A stretch of 64,000 nucleotides of DNA. It comes from Sulfurovum sp. XGS-02 (GTDB taxonomy: Bacteria > Campylobacterota > Campylobacteria > Campylobacterales > Sulfurovaceae). The translations under genes and the position numbers were made by a program. Each line of letters begins with the position of its first letter. Position 1 is the stretch's first letter. A model generated the notes under the pieces. It searched no databases. It worked only from the letters and a program-made list of their open reading frames with translations, and was not told the DNA's origin. The DNA is taken from contig NZ_CP093312.1 in the NCBI RefSeq assembly GCF_023213175.1, positions 186,001 to 250,000 of the forward strand, in the 5' to 3' direction. Shown here in pieces: positions 9,148 through 18,218 of the stretch.

Positions 9148-11292
9148 ATGCGGATGGTTATGATAAAGATCTTGTTATTGATGACAGTATCATTTCTCCA
9201 AGCAGATGTTTGGAATAACCCCCATAATAAGGAGAAGAGTGCCTCCAATACACTTTTTACCTCTTTTTCGATCTCTCCTAAAAGATTGGACCCTGTTGTC
9301 TCATATAATGCCAATGAGTGGGCATTCATCGGTCAAATCTATGAACCTCCGCTGCAATATAATTATCTTCAACGACCTTATACCCTTGAACCGCTTACGC
9401 TCACTCAAATGCCAACGATACGTTATCTGAATAAAGAGAGAGAAGAAGTGGATGAAAATGATAAGCGTGTAGCATTCAGCGAATACCGTCTGGACCTTAG
9501 AAAAGATGTCATGTACCAAAACCATCCTGCTTTTGCCAAAAATGAAAAAGGAGACTTGCTTTACGATGCATTGAGCGAGGAAGAGCTTGAAAAGATAGAG
9601 ACACTGGATGATTTCCAAAAGCAGGATACCCGTCATTTGCTGGCAGCAGATTATGCCTATGCCATCAAGCGTATGGGGGTAAGGCAGAACCATTCTCCTG
9701 TTCTGGACACGATGCAGACCTATATTGTGGGGTTAAAAGCATATTCGAGTGCCATTACAAAGATAGCAAAAGAGAAGAAAGCAAAGGGAGAAGTCCTTGA
9801 TCTTCGTGCGTATGATATTCCAGGTGTAAAGGTTTTAGATGATCATACCTTGGTCATAGAGATAAAAGGGAAATACCCGCAGTTTCTCTATTGGCTTACG
9901 ATGAATTTTTTTGCACCTATTCCTTGGGAGGCAGATATCTTTTATCAGCAGCAGGGTTTAGAGGCTAAAAATCTGACGCTCAATTGGTTCCCTGTGGGGA
10001 CAGGGGCATATTATCTGGCAGAGAACAATCCAAATAAACAGATGCGTCTGTTGAAAAACCCGAATTTTCATAATGAAGCGTATCCTGGTTCAGACCAAAA
10101 TGATTCAGGGAAGAAACTGCCGTTTATAGATGAAGTTGTTTATGCCCTGGAAAAAGAGAGCATACCTTTATGGAACAAGTTTCTGCAGGGCTATTATGAT
10201 GCATCGGGTATCAGCTCAGAAGCGTTTGACCAGGCTGTACAGATCTCTTCATCCGGTACGATGGGACTGAGTGAAGAGATGCAGCAAAAAGGCATATCGT
10301 TGATCGGGTCTGTGCAGCCTTCCATTTACTACATGGCATTCAATATGGTAGATCCTGTCGTCGGCGGATATACGGAGTCAGCGAGAAAGTTAAGACAAGC
10401 GATCAGTATTGCTATCGACCAGGAAGAGTATATCTCCATCTTTATGAATGAGAGAGGTATGGCAGCACAAAGTGTGATACCTCCCGGTATTTTTGGCTAT
10501 GAAGAGGGGGAAGAGGGTACCAACAGTGTGGTCTATGACTGGGTTGACGGCAAGAGAGTACGCAAGTCATTGGCGTTTGCAAAGCAGCTTTTGTCAGAAG
10601 CAGGATACCCAAATGGTGTTTCAAATAAAACAGGAAAACCTTTAAAACTTCACTATGATGTCACTGCTACGGGTCCGGATGACAGAGCTTTGATGGATTG
10701 GTATCGTAAACAGTTTGATGCGTTGGGTATACAGCTTGTGATACGTGCGACTGACTATAACCGTTTTCAGGATAAAGTACGTAAAGGGAAGACACAACTT
10801 TTTTCATGGGGCTGGAATGCAGATTACCCGGATCCTGAAAACTTCCTCTTTTTGCTTTATGGAGCAAATGCCTCTATCGATACCAATGGTGTGGGGATCA
10901 ACTCTGCAAATTATAAAAACCCGGATTTTGACAAACTCTTTGAAAAAATGAAAACGATGAAGAATACACCTGAGAGAATGGAAATGATACGTCAAATGGT
11001 AAAGATATCAAGAGAGGATGCACCCTGGGTGTGGGGTATTCACCCTAAATCTTTGGCATTGTCACATGCATGGTACCGTAATGTGATCCCTAATGCTATG
11101 GCAAACAATACACTGAAGTATAAACGTATTGATGCTGCATTGCGGGTAGAAAAACAAAAAAAGTGGAATCAGCCTGTCGTTGCACCACTGTTCCTCATGG
11201 CACTGTTTGTGTTGATCATGGTATTTTCACTTCGTCGTATTTATAGAAACAGACAGAACAGGGTGATCTTTCAAGAGGAGGGCAGATGTTAG
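9148..11292 (+). CDS. Oligopeptide ABC transporter substrate-binding protein (YejA-like)
   Basis: This 714-residue family 5 solute-binding protein (SBP_bac_5) starts a four-gene transporter operon. An N-terminal signal peptide is visible (MIKILLLMTVSFLQADVW, cleavage likely after QA). The body has the family pattern: KRLDPVVSYN near the N-terminus, a ligand-domain GTGAYYLAENNPNK stretch and AISIAIDQEEYI. Unusually it ends with a hydrophobic segment (about residues 678-695) and a basic tail, predicting anchoring to the inner membrane instead of free diffusion in the periplasm. The order binding protein, permease, permease, double ATPase equals yejABEF of enterobacteria, which imports oligopeptides and microcin C. 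Substrate here is inferred. Confidence 0.8.
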   Translation: MRMVMIKILLLMTVSFLQADVWNNPHNKEKSASNTLFTSFSISPKRLDPVVSYNANEWAFIGQIYEPPLQYNYLQRPYTLEPLTLTQMPTIRYLNKEREEVDENDKRVAFSEYRLDLRKDVMYQNHPAFAKNEKGDLLYDALSEEELEKIETLDDFQKQDTRHLLAADYAYAIKRMGVRQNHSPVLDTMQTYIVGLKAYSSAITKIAKEKKAKGEVLDLRAYDIPGVKVLDDHTLVIEIKGKYPQFLYWLTMNFFAPIPWEADIFYQQQGLEAKNLTLNWFPVGTGAYYLAENNPNKQMRLLKNPNFHNEAYPGSDQNDSGKKLPFIDEVVYALEKESIPLWNKFLQGYYDASGISSEAFDQAVQISSSGTMGLSEEMQQKGISLIGSVQPSIYYMAFNMVDPVVGGYTESARKLRQAISIAIDQEEYISIFMNERGMAAQSVIPPGIFGYEEGEEGTNSVVYDWVDGKRVRKSLAFAKQLLSEAGYPNGVSNKTGKPLKLHYDVTATGPDDRALMDWYRKQFDALGIQLVIRATDYNRFQDKVRKGKTQLFSWGWNADYPDPENFLFLLYGANASIDTNGVGINSANYKNPDFDKLFEKMKTMKNTPERMEMIRQMVKISREDAPWVWGIHPKSLALSHAWYRNVIPNAMANNTLKYKRIDAALRVEKQKKWNQPVVAPLFLMALFVLIMVFSLRRIYRNRQNRVIFQEEGRC

Positions 11293-12263
11293 CCTATATC
11301 ATTAGACGTATACTGTACGCGATACCCATACTGATCGGGGTAAACCTGATCACCTTTATGTTGTTCTTTATGGTCAATAGTCCAGATGACATGGCAAGAG
11401 CACAGTTGGGTGCCAAACAGGTCACGCCTGCTCTCATACAGTCATGGAAAGAGGCAAGAGGGTATGATAAACCTCTGTTTGTCAATACCAAAGCCCAAGG
11501 TCTTGCACAGGTATCAGATACCCTTTTTGTACAAGAATCACTCAAACTTTTTAGCTTTGACTTTGGCTTTTCTGACAGCAACCGTGATATAGGATCAGAT
11601 ATCAAAGAGCGTATGATCCCCAGTCTCTCTATTGCTTTGCCTACCTTTGTGATCGCATTGATCACTAACATTAGTCTGGCATTGCTTTTGGTACTTTTTA
11701 GGGGTTCCATGTTGGATACAAGTATGATGATCATCGCAGTGATGATCATGTCGATTTCCGGACTCTTTTATATCATTGCAGGGCAGGTTCTTTTTTCCAA
11801 GATATGGCACTGGGTCCCTATATCGGGCTATGAGAGCGGATGGGACGGTATAAAGTTCATACTCTTACCCGTGATGATAGGTGTCTTTTCGGGGTTAGGG
11901 TCGGGTGTACGTTGGTACAGGAGTATCTTTTTGGAACAGATCAACCAGGATTATGTCCGAACCGCAAGGGCCAAAGGACTCTCTGAAATTAAAGTATTGT
12001 TCGGACATGTGCTTCGTAATGGGATGCTTCCTATTTTGACAGGGGTGGTGGTGATCATCCCCTCGCTGTTTATGGGAAGTCTTATTATGGAATCCTTTTT
12101 TGGTATTCCCGGACTTGGTTCCTACACGATCGATGCGATCAATTCACAAGATTTTGCTATCGTCAAAGCGATGGTCTTTTTAGGGTCGGTCCTTTATATC
12201 CTGGGATTGATCTTGACAGACATCTCTTATACACTTTTTGATCCGCGGGTGAAGCTCTCATGA
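11286..12263 (+). CDS. Oligopeptide ABC transporter permease (YejB/DppB-like)
   Basis: A 325-residue inner-membrane permease of the DppB/OppB type. It begins MLAYIIRRILYAIPILIGVNLITFMLF in outline, typical of this family, and has several membrane segments. The cytoplasmic coupling loop reads DYVRTARAKGLSEIKVLFGHVLRN, the EAA-like motif that contacts the ATPase. It overlaps the substrate-binding gene by 7 nt and the next permease by 4 nt (ATGA), so the operon is tightly coupled. It should pair with the 12260-13630 permease. Confidence 0.9.
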   Translation: MLAYIIRRILYAIPILIGVNLITFMLFFMVNSPDDMARAQLGAKQVTPALIQSWKEARGYDKPLFVNTKAQGLAQVSDTLFVQESLKLFSFDFGFSDSNRDIGSDIKERMIPSLSIALPTFVIALITNISLALLLVLFRGSMLDTSMMIIAVMIMSISGLFYIIAGQVLFSKIWHWVPISGYESGWDGIKFILLPVMIGVFSGLGSGVRWYRSIFLEQINQDYVRTARAKGLSEIKVLFGHVLRNGMLPILTGVVVIIPSLFMGSLIMESFFGIPGLGSYTIDAINSQDFAIVKAMVFLGSVLYILGLILTDISYTLFDPRVKLS

Positions 12264-13630
12264 AACTGGTACTACTTTGGACAGATATATTGGTATGGGC
12301 ATTGGTGATAGTTCTCATGTTGTGGTCATGGGTGGTCTCGCGTTCTCCTCAAATCAAGAAACAGTGGCAGACGATCTTTAGATCAAGTATCGCGATGGCC
12401 TCTTCCACGGTACTTTTGTTTTACCTATTGTTTACGTTGCTTGACTCTATACATCTGCGTTTTGCACTTCACCAGGAAGTGCAAAAGAGTCAGGAGGTCG
12501 TGTATGGATCCGAAATGGTCTCCCTTCTGGATCTACTCTTTGAACACAATATTCAAAATACAGAGCGTACCTACTCTGCACCCTTTGCAACGGTGGAGTA
12601 TGCAAGTTCGATCGTCGTAGATGACAATGGAACGACCCAACAGGTCCACCTGCCTTTAAAGCATGTATCTACAGAAGATAACTTGGTCAAAGAATCTCTG
12701 TTTGCACTGGGTGTGGGGTTGATATGGAGTCTGTCACTGGTGGTGCTGCATCTCTGGTGGAGAGAGAGATCAAGATTTTTGCTTGCATGGAAAGAGACGT
12801 GGCAGGGAGAGAGTGACCTGCCATGGCGTACGGCTTATGTGACATTCATCGTCTTGGTCATGGTATTTACCTGGCTTTATCTGCTTAGTGACTCTTATCA
12901 TGTATTGGGTACGGATAAAGTGGGCAATGATGTACTCTATCAAAGTTTCAAGAGTATTCGTACCGGGGTCCTCATAGGGATACTTACCACACTGATCATG
13001 TTGCCTGTAGCGGTGATCCTGGGTGTAAGTGCGGGGCTGTTTGGCGGTTGGGTAGACGATGTGATACAGTATATCTATACCACGCTCTCTTCGATCCCCG
13101 GTGTCTTGCTGATCGCAGCGGGGGTACTCTCGATGCAGGTGATGATGAGTAACCATCCTGGATGGTTTGAAAGCACCCTTGAACGTTCTGATCTGCGTCT
13201 GCTATTTCTTATTTTGATCCTGGGGGTCACTTCATGGACAGGGCTATGCAGACTGCTGAGAGCGGAGACGCTTAAGATCTCTCAAATGGAGTTTGTCACG
13301 GCAGCTAAAGCATTTGGTGTGAGCAAGTTGACGATTATCCGTCGTCATATTGTGCCAAACCTCATGCATATCATTCTTATCTCTGTGGTATTGGACTTTT
13401 CGGGCCTAGTACTTGCAGAAGCGGTACTCTCCTATGTAGGTGTAGGGGTTGATCCAACGATGCACTCATGGGGGAATATGATCAACCAGGCGCGACTGGA
13501 GATGGCGAGAGAACCTATGGTGTGGTGGTCACTCTTTTCGGCATTTGTCTTTATGTTTATCTTGGTGTTGGCCGCCAATCTGTTTTCTGACCGTATTCAA
13601 ACAGTACTGGACCCGAGGAATAAAGTATGA
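12260..13630 (+). CDS. Oligopeptide ABC transporter permease, N-terminally extended (YejE/DppC-like)
   Basis: The C-terminal ~270 residues are a normal DppC-type permease: GTDKVGNDVLYQSFKSIRTG, then the coupling loop EFVTAAKAFGVSKLTIIRRHIVPN. The N-terminal part is longer than usual: the protein has 456 residues against about 300-340 for DppC/YejE. The extra part contains two hydrophobic segments (near residues 5-25 and 43-63), a periplasmic domain of roughly 80 residues and another segment before the core. The role of the extension is unknown; it could dock the membrane-anchored binding protein. Overlaps with both neighbours show one operon. Confidence 0.88.
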   Translation: MKLVLLWTDILVWALVIVLMLWSWVVSRSPQIKKQWQTIFRSSIAMASSTVLLFYLLFTLLDSIHLRFALHQEVQKSQEVVYGSEMVSLLDLLFEHNIQNTERTYSAPFATVEYASSIVVDDNGTTQQVHLPLKHVSTEDNLVKESLFALGVGLIWSLSLVVLHLWWRERSRFLLAWKETWQGESDLPWRTAYVTFIVLVMVFTWLYLLSDSYHVLGTDKVGNDVLYQSFKSIRTGVLIGILTTLIMLPVAVILGVSAGLFGGWVDDVIQYIYTTLSSIPGVLLIAAGVLSMQVMMSNHPGWFESTLERSDLRLLFLILILGVTSWTGLCRLLRAETLKISQMEFVTAAKAFGVSKLTIIRRHIVPNLMHIILISVVLDFSGLVLAEAVLSYVGVGVDPTMHSWGNMINQARLEMAREPMVWWSLFSAFVFMFILVLAANLFSDRIQTVLDPRNKV

Positions 13631-15249
13631 GTAGTATCTTAACCGTTAAAAACCTTTCGTTGAGTGCAGGGGATGAAATCGTTTTGGATCGTGTCAGCTT
13701 TGAGATTCGACATGGAGAGATTTTTGCTTTGGTCGGTGAGTCCGGGTCCGGGAAGTCATTAACCTCATTGGCTATCATGCGACTGCTTCCTGAAGCTATC
13801 GCTGTGCGTTCAGGAGAGATCCATTTAAAAGAGAATGCATTGTTTACTTTGCCAGAATCACAGATGCAAACAGTACGAGGCAAATCGATAGCGATGATCT
13901 TTCAGGAACCTATGTCCGCTTTGAATCCGGTGATGACGGTAGGTTCGCAGGTTGCAGAAGTACTAAAGGTGCATTTGGGGCTCAAAAAAGAGCAGATCAG
14001 AGAGAAGGTACTCTCACTGTTTAGGGAAGTTGCATTGAAAGACCCTGAAGAACGTTACCACTGGTATCCGCATCAACTCTCTGGCGGACAAAAACAAAGA
14101 GTGATGATAGCCATTGCACTAGCCTGTGAACCTGACCTGCTTATAGCGGATGAGCCTACAACGGCATTGGATGTTACGATACAGGCACAAGTGCTTGGGT
14201 TACTCAAAAAGATATGTAAGCAAAGAGACCTCTCTATTCTGTTCATCACACATGATATGGCTGTCGTTTCAGAAATGGCTGACAGGGTTGCCGTCATGAA
14301 AAAGGGAGAGATCGTTGAACAAGCAGCATGTAAAGATTTTTTTATGCATCCGCAACACGCTTATACGCAACGCTTGCTGGAAGATGCACGGGCTACCAAA
14401 TCATACAACAAAGCAGAAAAAGGTTATGCGCCCTTAATTGAGGTAGAAGGATTGAAAGTACATTTTCCCATTAAAAAAGGTTTTTTTCAAAGAACAAAAG
14501 GGTATGTCAAGGCGGTAGATGATGTCACGTTTTCTATTGCAAAGGGAAAGACACTGGCACTGGTTGGAGAATCAGGAAGCGGTAAAAGTACCATCGGTAA
14601 AGCCATACTCTCTTTGTTGGATGAGAGAGAAGGAGAAGTGCGCTTTGAGAAACAAAACCTGGTAGGGCTCGATAAAAGGGCTTTAAGTCCTTACAGGCGT
14701 AAGATACAGGTGGTGTTTCAAGATCCTTTTTCTGCGCTAAACCCTCGAATGACCATCGCCAATATCATTCGAGAAGGCATGATCAGTTTGGATGTGGGAC
14801 CAAAAAGCAGGAGAGAACAAGATCGGTATATTGAAGCCCTGCTTTTAAAAGTGGACCTGGAAGCTGCTCACATGCATCGTTATCCGCATGAGTTTTCAGG
14901 AGGACAACGTCAACGTATAGGTATTGCAAGAGCATTGGCGGTAGAGCCTGAACTGATCATTTGTGATGAACCTACTTCAGCATTGGATGTCTCTGTACGG
15001 ACACAGGTCTTAGAGTTACTTACCAGACTGCAAAAAGAATCAGGGGTCTCGTATTTGTTTATCACACATGATCTCTCTATTATCCCTATGATAGCAGATG
15101 AGGTTGCTGTGATGAAAGAGGGTAAAATAGTTGAACAAGGTTTGGTAGAAGATGTGATGGAAAATCCTCGGCACCCTTACACACAAACATTACTTGATTC
15201 AGCACCAAAATTAATGTATAAAGAAAGAGAAGATGATAATACTATTTGA
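13627..15249 (+). CDS. Double ABC ATPase of the oligopeptide transporter (YejF-like)
   Basis: A 540-residue fusion of two ABC ATPase domains. The first has Walker A GESGSGKS (37-44), signature LSGGQKQR and Walker B LLIADEPTTALD. The second has Walker A GESGSGKS (314-321), signature FSGGQRQR and Walker B LIICDEPTSALD. Each is followed by the C-terminal extension typical of oligopeptide-transporter ATPases (HPQHAYTQRLL and NPRHPYTQTLL). Fusion of the DppD and DppF halves in one chain matches YejF (about 530 residues). It overlaps the permease stop and the following HAD phosphatase start. Confidence 0.92.
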   Translation: MSSILTVKNLSLSAGDEIVLDRVSFEIRHGEIFALVGESGSGKSLTSLAIMRLLPEAIAVRSGEIHLKENALFTLPESQMQTVRGKSIAMIFQEPMSALNPVMTVGSQVAEVLKVHLGLKKEQIREKVLSLFREVALKDPEERYHWYPHQLSGGQKQRVMIAIALACEPDLLIADEPTTALDVTIQAQVLGLLKKICKQRDLSILFITHDMAVVSEMADRVAVMKKGEIVEQAACKDFFMHPQHAYTQRLLEDARATKSYNKAEKGYAPLIEVEGLKVHFPIKKGFFQRTKGYVKAVDDVTFSIAKGKTLALVGESGSGKSTIGKAILSLLDEREGEVRFEKQNLVGLDKRALSPYRRKIQVVFQDPFSALNPRMTIANIIREGMISLDVGPKSRREQDRYIEALLLKVDLEAAHMHRYPHEFSGGQRQRIGIARALAVEPELIICDEPTSALDVSVRTQVLELLTRLQKESGVSYLFITHDLSIIPMIADEVAVMKEGKIVEQGLVEDVMENPRHPYTQTLLDSAPKLMYKEREDDNTI

Positions 15250-15865
15250 TTTAGACGGAACACTGATAGATTCAACAGAAGCGATACTGGAGAGTTTTGA
15301 TGTCGCATTTAAAACCTTTGGTGCAGCAGTACCGGATGAGGAATCGATCAAAGCAGAGATCGGACATCCTTTGGATGTGATGTTTGCAACACTTGGTGTA
15401 GAAGAGGGGCATGTGGATGCACATGTACAAGCCTATAAGATGCATTATAGAAAGATATCATGTGCAAAAACGGTCTTGCTTCCAGAGGCGAGAGAAGCAG
15501 TAGAACTTGCAAGTCAACATGCTGTCTTGGGTGTTGTCACGACTAAGACAGCCAAGTACTCCATAGAACTTTTGGAGCATATGGGGCTGATGCGCTATTT
15601 TGATGTATTGGTAGGCAGGGAGGATGTGGAAAATCCAAAACCACACCCTGAACCTATTTTCAAAGCGTTATCAAAACTGCAAAGTGACAAAAGTAAGTAT
15701 TGGATGATCGGTGACACACCGATGGATATTTTGGCCGCCAAGGCAGCGAATATCAACAGTGTGGGTGTGACATGTGGATATGCAGATGAAACCTTGCTGC
15801 TGGAACATACGGATAATGTCTCTAAAACGGCTCTTGAGGCTGTGAAATTCATCACTCTGCAATAA
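15233..15865 (+). CDS. HAD-family phosphatase, phosphoglycolate phosphatase-like
   Basis: A 210-residue haloacid dehalogenase-superfamily hydrolase. The nucleophile motif DLDGTLIDS stands at residues 6-14, the conserved Thr in VVTTKTAKYS, and the acidic motif in YWMIGDTPMDILAAKAANI. The helical cap between motifs I and II is the Gph/PGPase type, so the substrate is probably a small phosphate ester such as 2-phosphoglycolate. It overlaps the transporter ATPase by 17 nt and is therefore likely to be cotranscribed with the yej-like operon; no functional tie is obvious. Confidence 0.82.
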   Translation: MIILFDLDGTLIDSTEAILESFDVAFKTFGAAVPDEESIKAEIGHPLDVMFATLGVEEGHVDAHVQAYKMHYRKISCAKTVLLPEAREAVELASQHAVLGVVTTKTAKYSIELLEHMGLMRYFDVLVGREDVENPKPHPEPIFKALSKLQSDKSKYWMIGDTPMDILAAKAANINSVGVTCGYADETLLLEHTDNVSKTALEAVKFITLQ

Positions 15866-15871
15866 CCAAGA

Positions 15872-15899
15872 TTGAATCATTAGTAAATCTCGCTATAAT
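15872..15899 (+). promoter_or_regulatory. Sigma-70-type promoter for luxS
   Basis: TTGAAT (15872-15877) and TATAAT (15894-15899) are separated by 16 bp, predicting transcription from about 15906 and a short leader to the luxS ATG at 15926. Confidence 0.6.
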
Positions 15900-15925
15900 C
15901 AGAAAAATATTTTGAAGGAAATCCT

Positions 15926-16441
15926 ATGCCATTATTAGACAGTTTTACTGTAGACCATACGAAGATGATCGCACCTGCGGTACGTGTGGCTAAAAAGATG
16001 AGTAGTCCATGCGGAGATGACATCACGGTGTATGATCTGCGTTTTTGTGTACCTAATCAGGAAGCATTGTCGGAAAAAGGTATCCATACACTCGAACATC
16101 TCTTTGCCGGTTTTATGAGAGATCATTTGAATAGTAAAGATGTAGAGATCATAGATATCTCTCCTATGGGGTGTCGTACAGGTTTTTATATGTCACTTCT
16201 TGGGTCGCCGAAAGCCAAAGAGGTAGCCAAAGCATGGAAGAAATCGATGAAAGATGTCCTTGGTGTCGAAAGCAAAAAAGATATTCCAGAACTCAATAAG
16301 TATCAGTGCGGGACCTATAAGATGCATTCATTGGGTGAAGCACAGCTTATTGCACATACTGTTTTGGACAGAGGAATAGGCGTCATGAACAACAAAAAAC
16401 TCAAAATGACAAAAAAACAACTCAAAGAGGCAAACAAATAA
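15926..16441 (+). CDS. luxS: S-ribosylhomocysteine lyase LuxS
   Basis: The 171-residue enzyme cleaves S-ribosylhomocysteine to homocysteine and DPD, the AI-2 precursor. The metal site HTLEH gives H54, E57 and H58, and the third ligand is C128 ([10 protein letters not shown]). The catalytic cysteine is C83 in PMGCRTGFY. Length and motif order are standard. A good ribosome site (GAAGGAAA) precedes the ATG. It is followed closely by the mnmD-like gene. Confidence 0.96.
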   Translation: MPLLDSFTVDHTKMIAPAVRVAKKMSSPCGDDITVYDLRFCVPNQEALSEKGIHTLEHLFAGFMRDHLNSKDVEIIDISPMGCRTGFYMSLLGSPKAKEVAKAWKKSMKDVLGVESKKDIPELNKYQCGTYKMHSLGEAQLIAHTVLDRGIGVMNNKKLKMTKKQLKEANK

Positions 16442-16447
16442 CCCATC

Positions 16448-17230
16448 ATGTACAATGAGTCGTTAAGAGAAGAGAAAAATCTGGTACTGTGCGAAGATGG
16501 TACCCATACACTCTTTTCTGTTGAGTTTGACGAACCCTACCACTCTACCAAAGACGGGGCACTGCACGAGTCTCTAGAGAAACATGTCAAACCTGCACTC
16601 TCTTTGAGCCAAAAAAAGAGTGCATTGACGATTTTGGACATCTGTTTCGGCCTGGGGTATAATACCTTTGCCACACTTTATTACATCAAAAAAACAGGCT
16701 TAAAAACAAAAGTACACATACTCTCTCCGGAGTTTGATGAAGGACTGGTCCGTTCTCTGGATACTTTTGATTTTCCTGCGGAGTTTGAGAGTATCAAGGA
16801 GATTATCAAAGCGATTAGCTCTGATCTTTACTATGAAGATGAGCAGTTCAAGATAGAGATACTTCTGGGGGATGCAAGAAAAAGTATCCCTAAGATCCAA
16901 GAGAAAATAGACATCATCTATCAGGATGCCTTTAGCCCGGCACACAATCCGCTGCTTTGGACCAAAGAGTACTTTTCGGATATAAGGGCCATATCCAAAG
17001 AAGATGCCCTGCTTACCACCTACTCAACAGCGGCAGCTGTACGTCTGGGACTCTATGAAAATGCTTTTTATATCTTTTTACACACTGGTGAGAAGATGCG
17101 TAATTCGACCGTGGCCAGTCTCCAACGGCTTGACGGGTTGGAATATATCGATATGGAACTGAAAAAAGTGCGTAATCCCCAGGCACGCAGTATGAAAGAT
17201 GCAGACTATTTAAAAGATATGGACCGTTAG
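16448..17230 (+). CDS. MnmD-like tRNA wobble-uridine methyltransferase (MnmC N-domain type)
   Basis: The 260-residue protein corresponds to the methyltransferase half of MnmC (DUF752). It has the SAM-binding motif ILDICFGLGYNTFATL near residue 62 and the catalytic-region motif IIYQDAFSPAHNPLLW near residue 157. MnmC/MnmD methylates nm5(s2)U34 to mnm5(s2)U34 in tRNA. The FAD-dependent oxidase half of MnmC is absent, so it would act directly on nm5U made by MnmEG. mnmG, which produces the substrate modification, lies 1 kb downstream, supporting the role. Its 3' end overlaps the convergent cupin gene by about 20 nt. Confidence 0.78.
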   Translation: MYNESLREEKNLVLCEDGTHTLFSVEFDEPYHSTKDGALHESLEKHVKPALSLSQKKSALTILDICFGLGYNTFATLYYIKKTGLKTKVHILSPEFDEGLVRSLDTFDFPAEFESIKEIIKAISSDLYYEDEQFKIEILLGDARKSIPKIQEKIDIIYQDAFSPAHNPLLWTKEYFSDIRAISKEDALLTTYSTAAAVRLGLYENAFYIFLHTGEKMRNSTVASLQRLDGLEYIDMELKKVRNPQARSMKDADYLKDMDR

Positions 17231-17503
17231 CCAGATCGTACCATTTTGCGTATGTAATACACGATGGGGTATTTTTGCAGGGATGAAGAGCGTATCTCCT
17301 TTTGTCAGTAAATACTCTACCTGGTTTAAATGCAGTGTCGCTTCACCTTCGAGCAAGACCAGCCATTCATCCTCTTCCTGGATATATTCTGTGTCATCTA
17401 ACTGGTCTGAGCTGATGATACGGTTTATTTTGATATTTTTATGTGTGAGGAGCGGGGTGAAGGTTTCGCCGCTTTCAGGTGTGATAGTGTCGTAAATATT
17501 CAC
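17210..17503 (-). CDS. Small cupin-domain protein
   Basis: A 97-residue single-domain cupin. The conserved barrel motifs are EEDEWLVLLEGEATL (motif 1) and GDTLFIPAKIPHRV (motif 2, with the metal-binding His). Its start is GTG at 17503, overlapping the TAG of riboflavin synthase by one base, with no strong ribosome site, so translation is probably coupled. The substrate is unknown; such small cupins often bind a metal and a small molecule. Confidence 0.75.
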   Translation of the reverse strand: MNIYDTITPESGETFTPLLTHKNIKINRIISSDQLDDTEYIQEEDEWLVLLEGEATLHLNQVEYLLTKGDTLFIPAKIPHRVLHTQNGTIWLTVHIF

Positions 17504-18120
17504 TAGTATGTCATCTGCAAGCTGTCAATCTCTTCCCAGCTCATACCTTTTTTCGAATTTCTGTGTGCCAAGATATGGTCAATATAACGTGCAAACATAT
17601 CAGTCTCTATATTCAGCTTGGTTCCCACTTTGTAGTCTTTCATCAGGGTCTCTTTAAGGGTGTGCGGGATGATGGTGAGTCTGAAATGATCTGCGCCTAC
17701 CTCATTGACAGTTAGAGAGATACCGTCTATAGTGATAGAGCCTTTGGGTATGATGTGTGTGATGTACTTTGGATCTACTGTGACGATGAAGTCTGTGGCA
17801 TTCTCTCTGGGTGTGATCTGTGAAACCGTACCGACACAATCGACATGCCCCTGTACGATGTGCCCTTCAAAACGGTCATTCATCATCATGGCTGGTTCCA
17901 TATGTACAGCACCGGAGAGCTTGCTCTCATCGATGATGGAACGTGTTTCATCTGCCAATTCAAGGTCAAAACCGTCACTGTTTACTTTAATGACCGTCAA
18001 GCAGACACCGTTAATAGCGATGGAGTCACCAAGTTTTGCTGGATGTTTGGACTGTATCGTTAATATATTATTTTGGTAGCTTTTAACCGTAGCAATTTCA
18101 CGTATCAGACCTGTAAACAT
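17503..18120 (-). CDS. ribE: Riboflavin synthase alpha chain
   Basis: A 205-residue enzyme that dismutates two 6,7-dimethyl-8-ribityllumazine molecules to riboflavin. It begins MFTGLIREIATV, the family signature, and shows the two tandem lumazine-binding barrels: GDSIAINGVCLTV (repeat 1) and KGSITIDGISLTVNEV (repeat 2), with GHIVQGHVDCVGTV between them. Length is standard. Gene symbol ribE is used in the sense of the alpha chain (ribC in some nomenclatures). It is cotranscribed with the cupin. Confidence 0.95.
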   Translation of the reverse strand: MFTGLIREIATVKSYQNNILTIQSKHPAKLGDSIAINGVCLTVIKVNSDGFDLELADETRSIIDESKLSGAVHMEPAMMMNDRFEGHIVQGHVDCVGTVSQITPRENATDFIVTVDPKYITHIIPKGSITIDGISLTVNEVGADHFRLTIIPHTLKETLMKDYKVGTKLNIETDMFARYIDHILAHRNSKKGMSWEEIDSLQMTY

Positions 18121-18218
18121 AGACTCTCTTTTTTTCGATATAATTCGATTATTATAGCAAAATATATATTTTTTCTTGTTCCCTGCTTTGGCTAGGGAAT
18201 AAGAGGTAAGGTTTTTTT

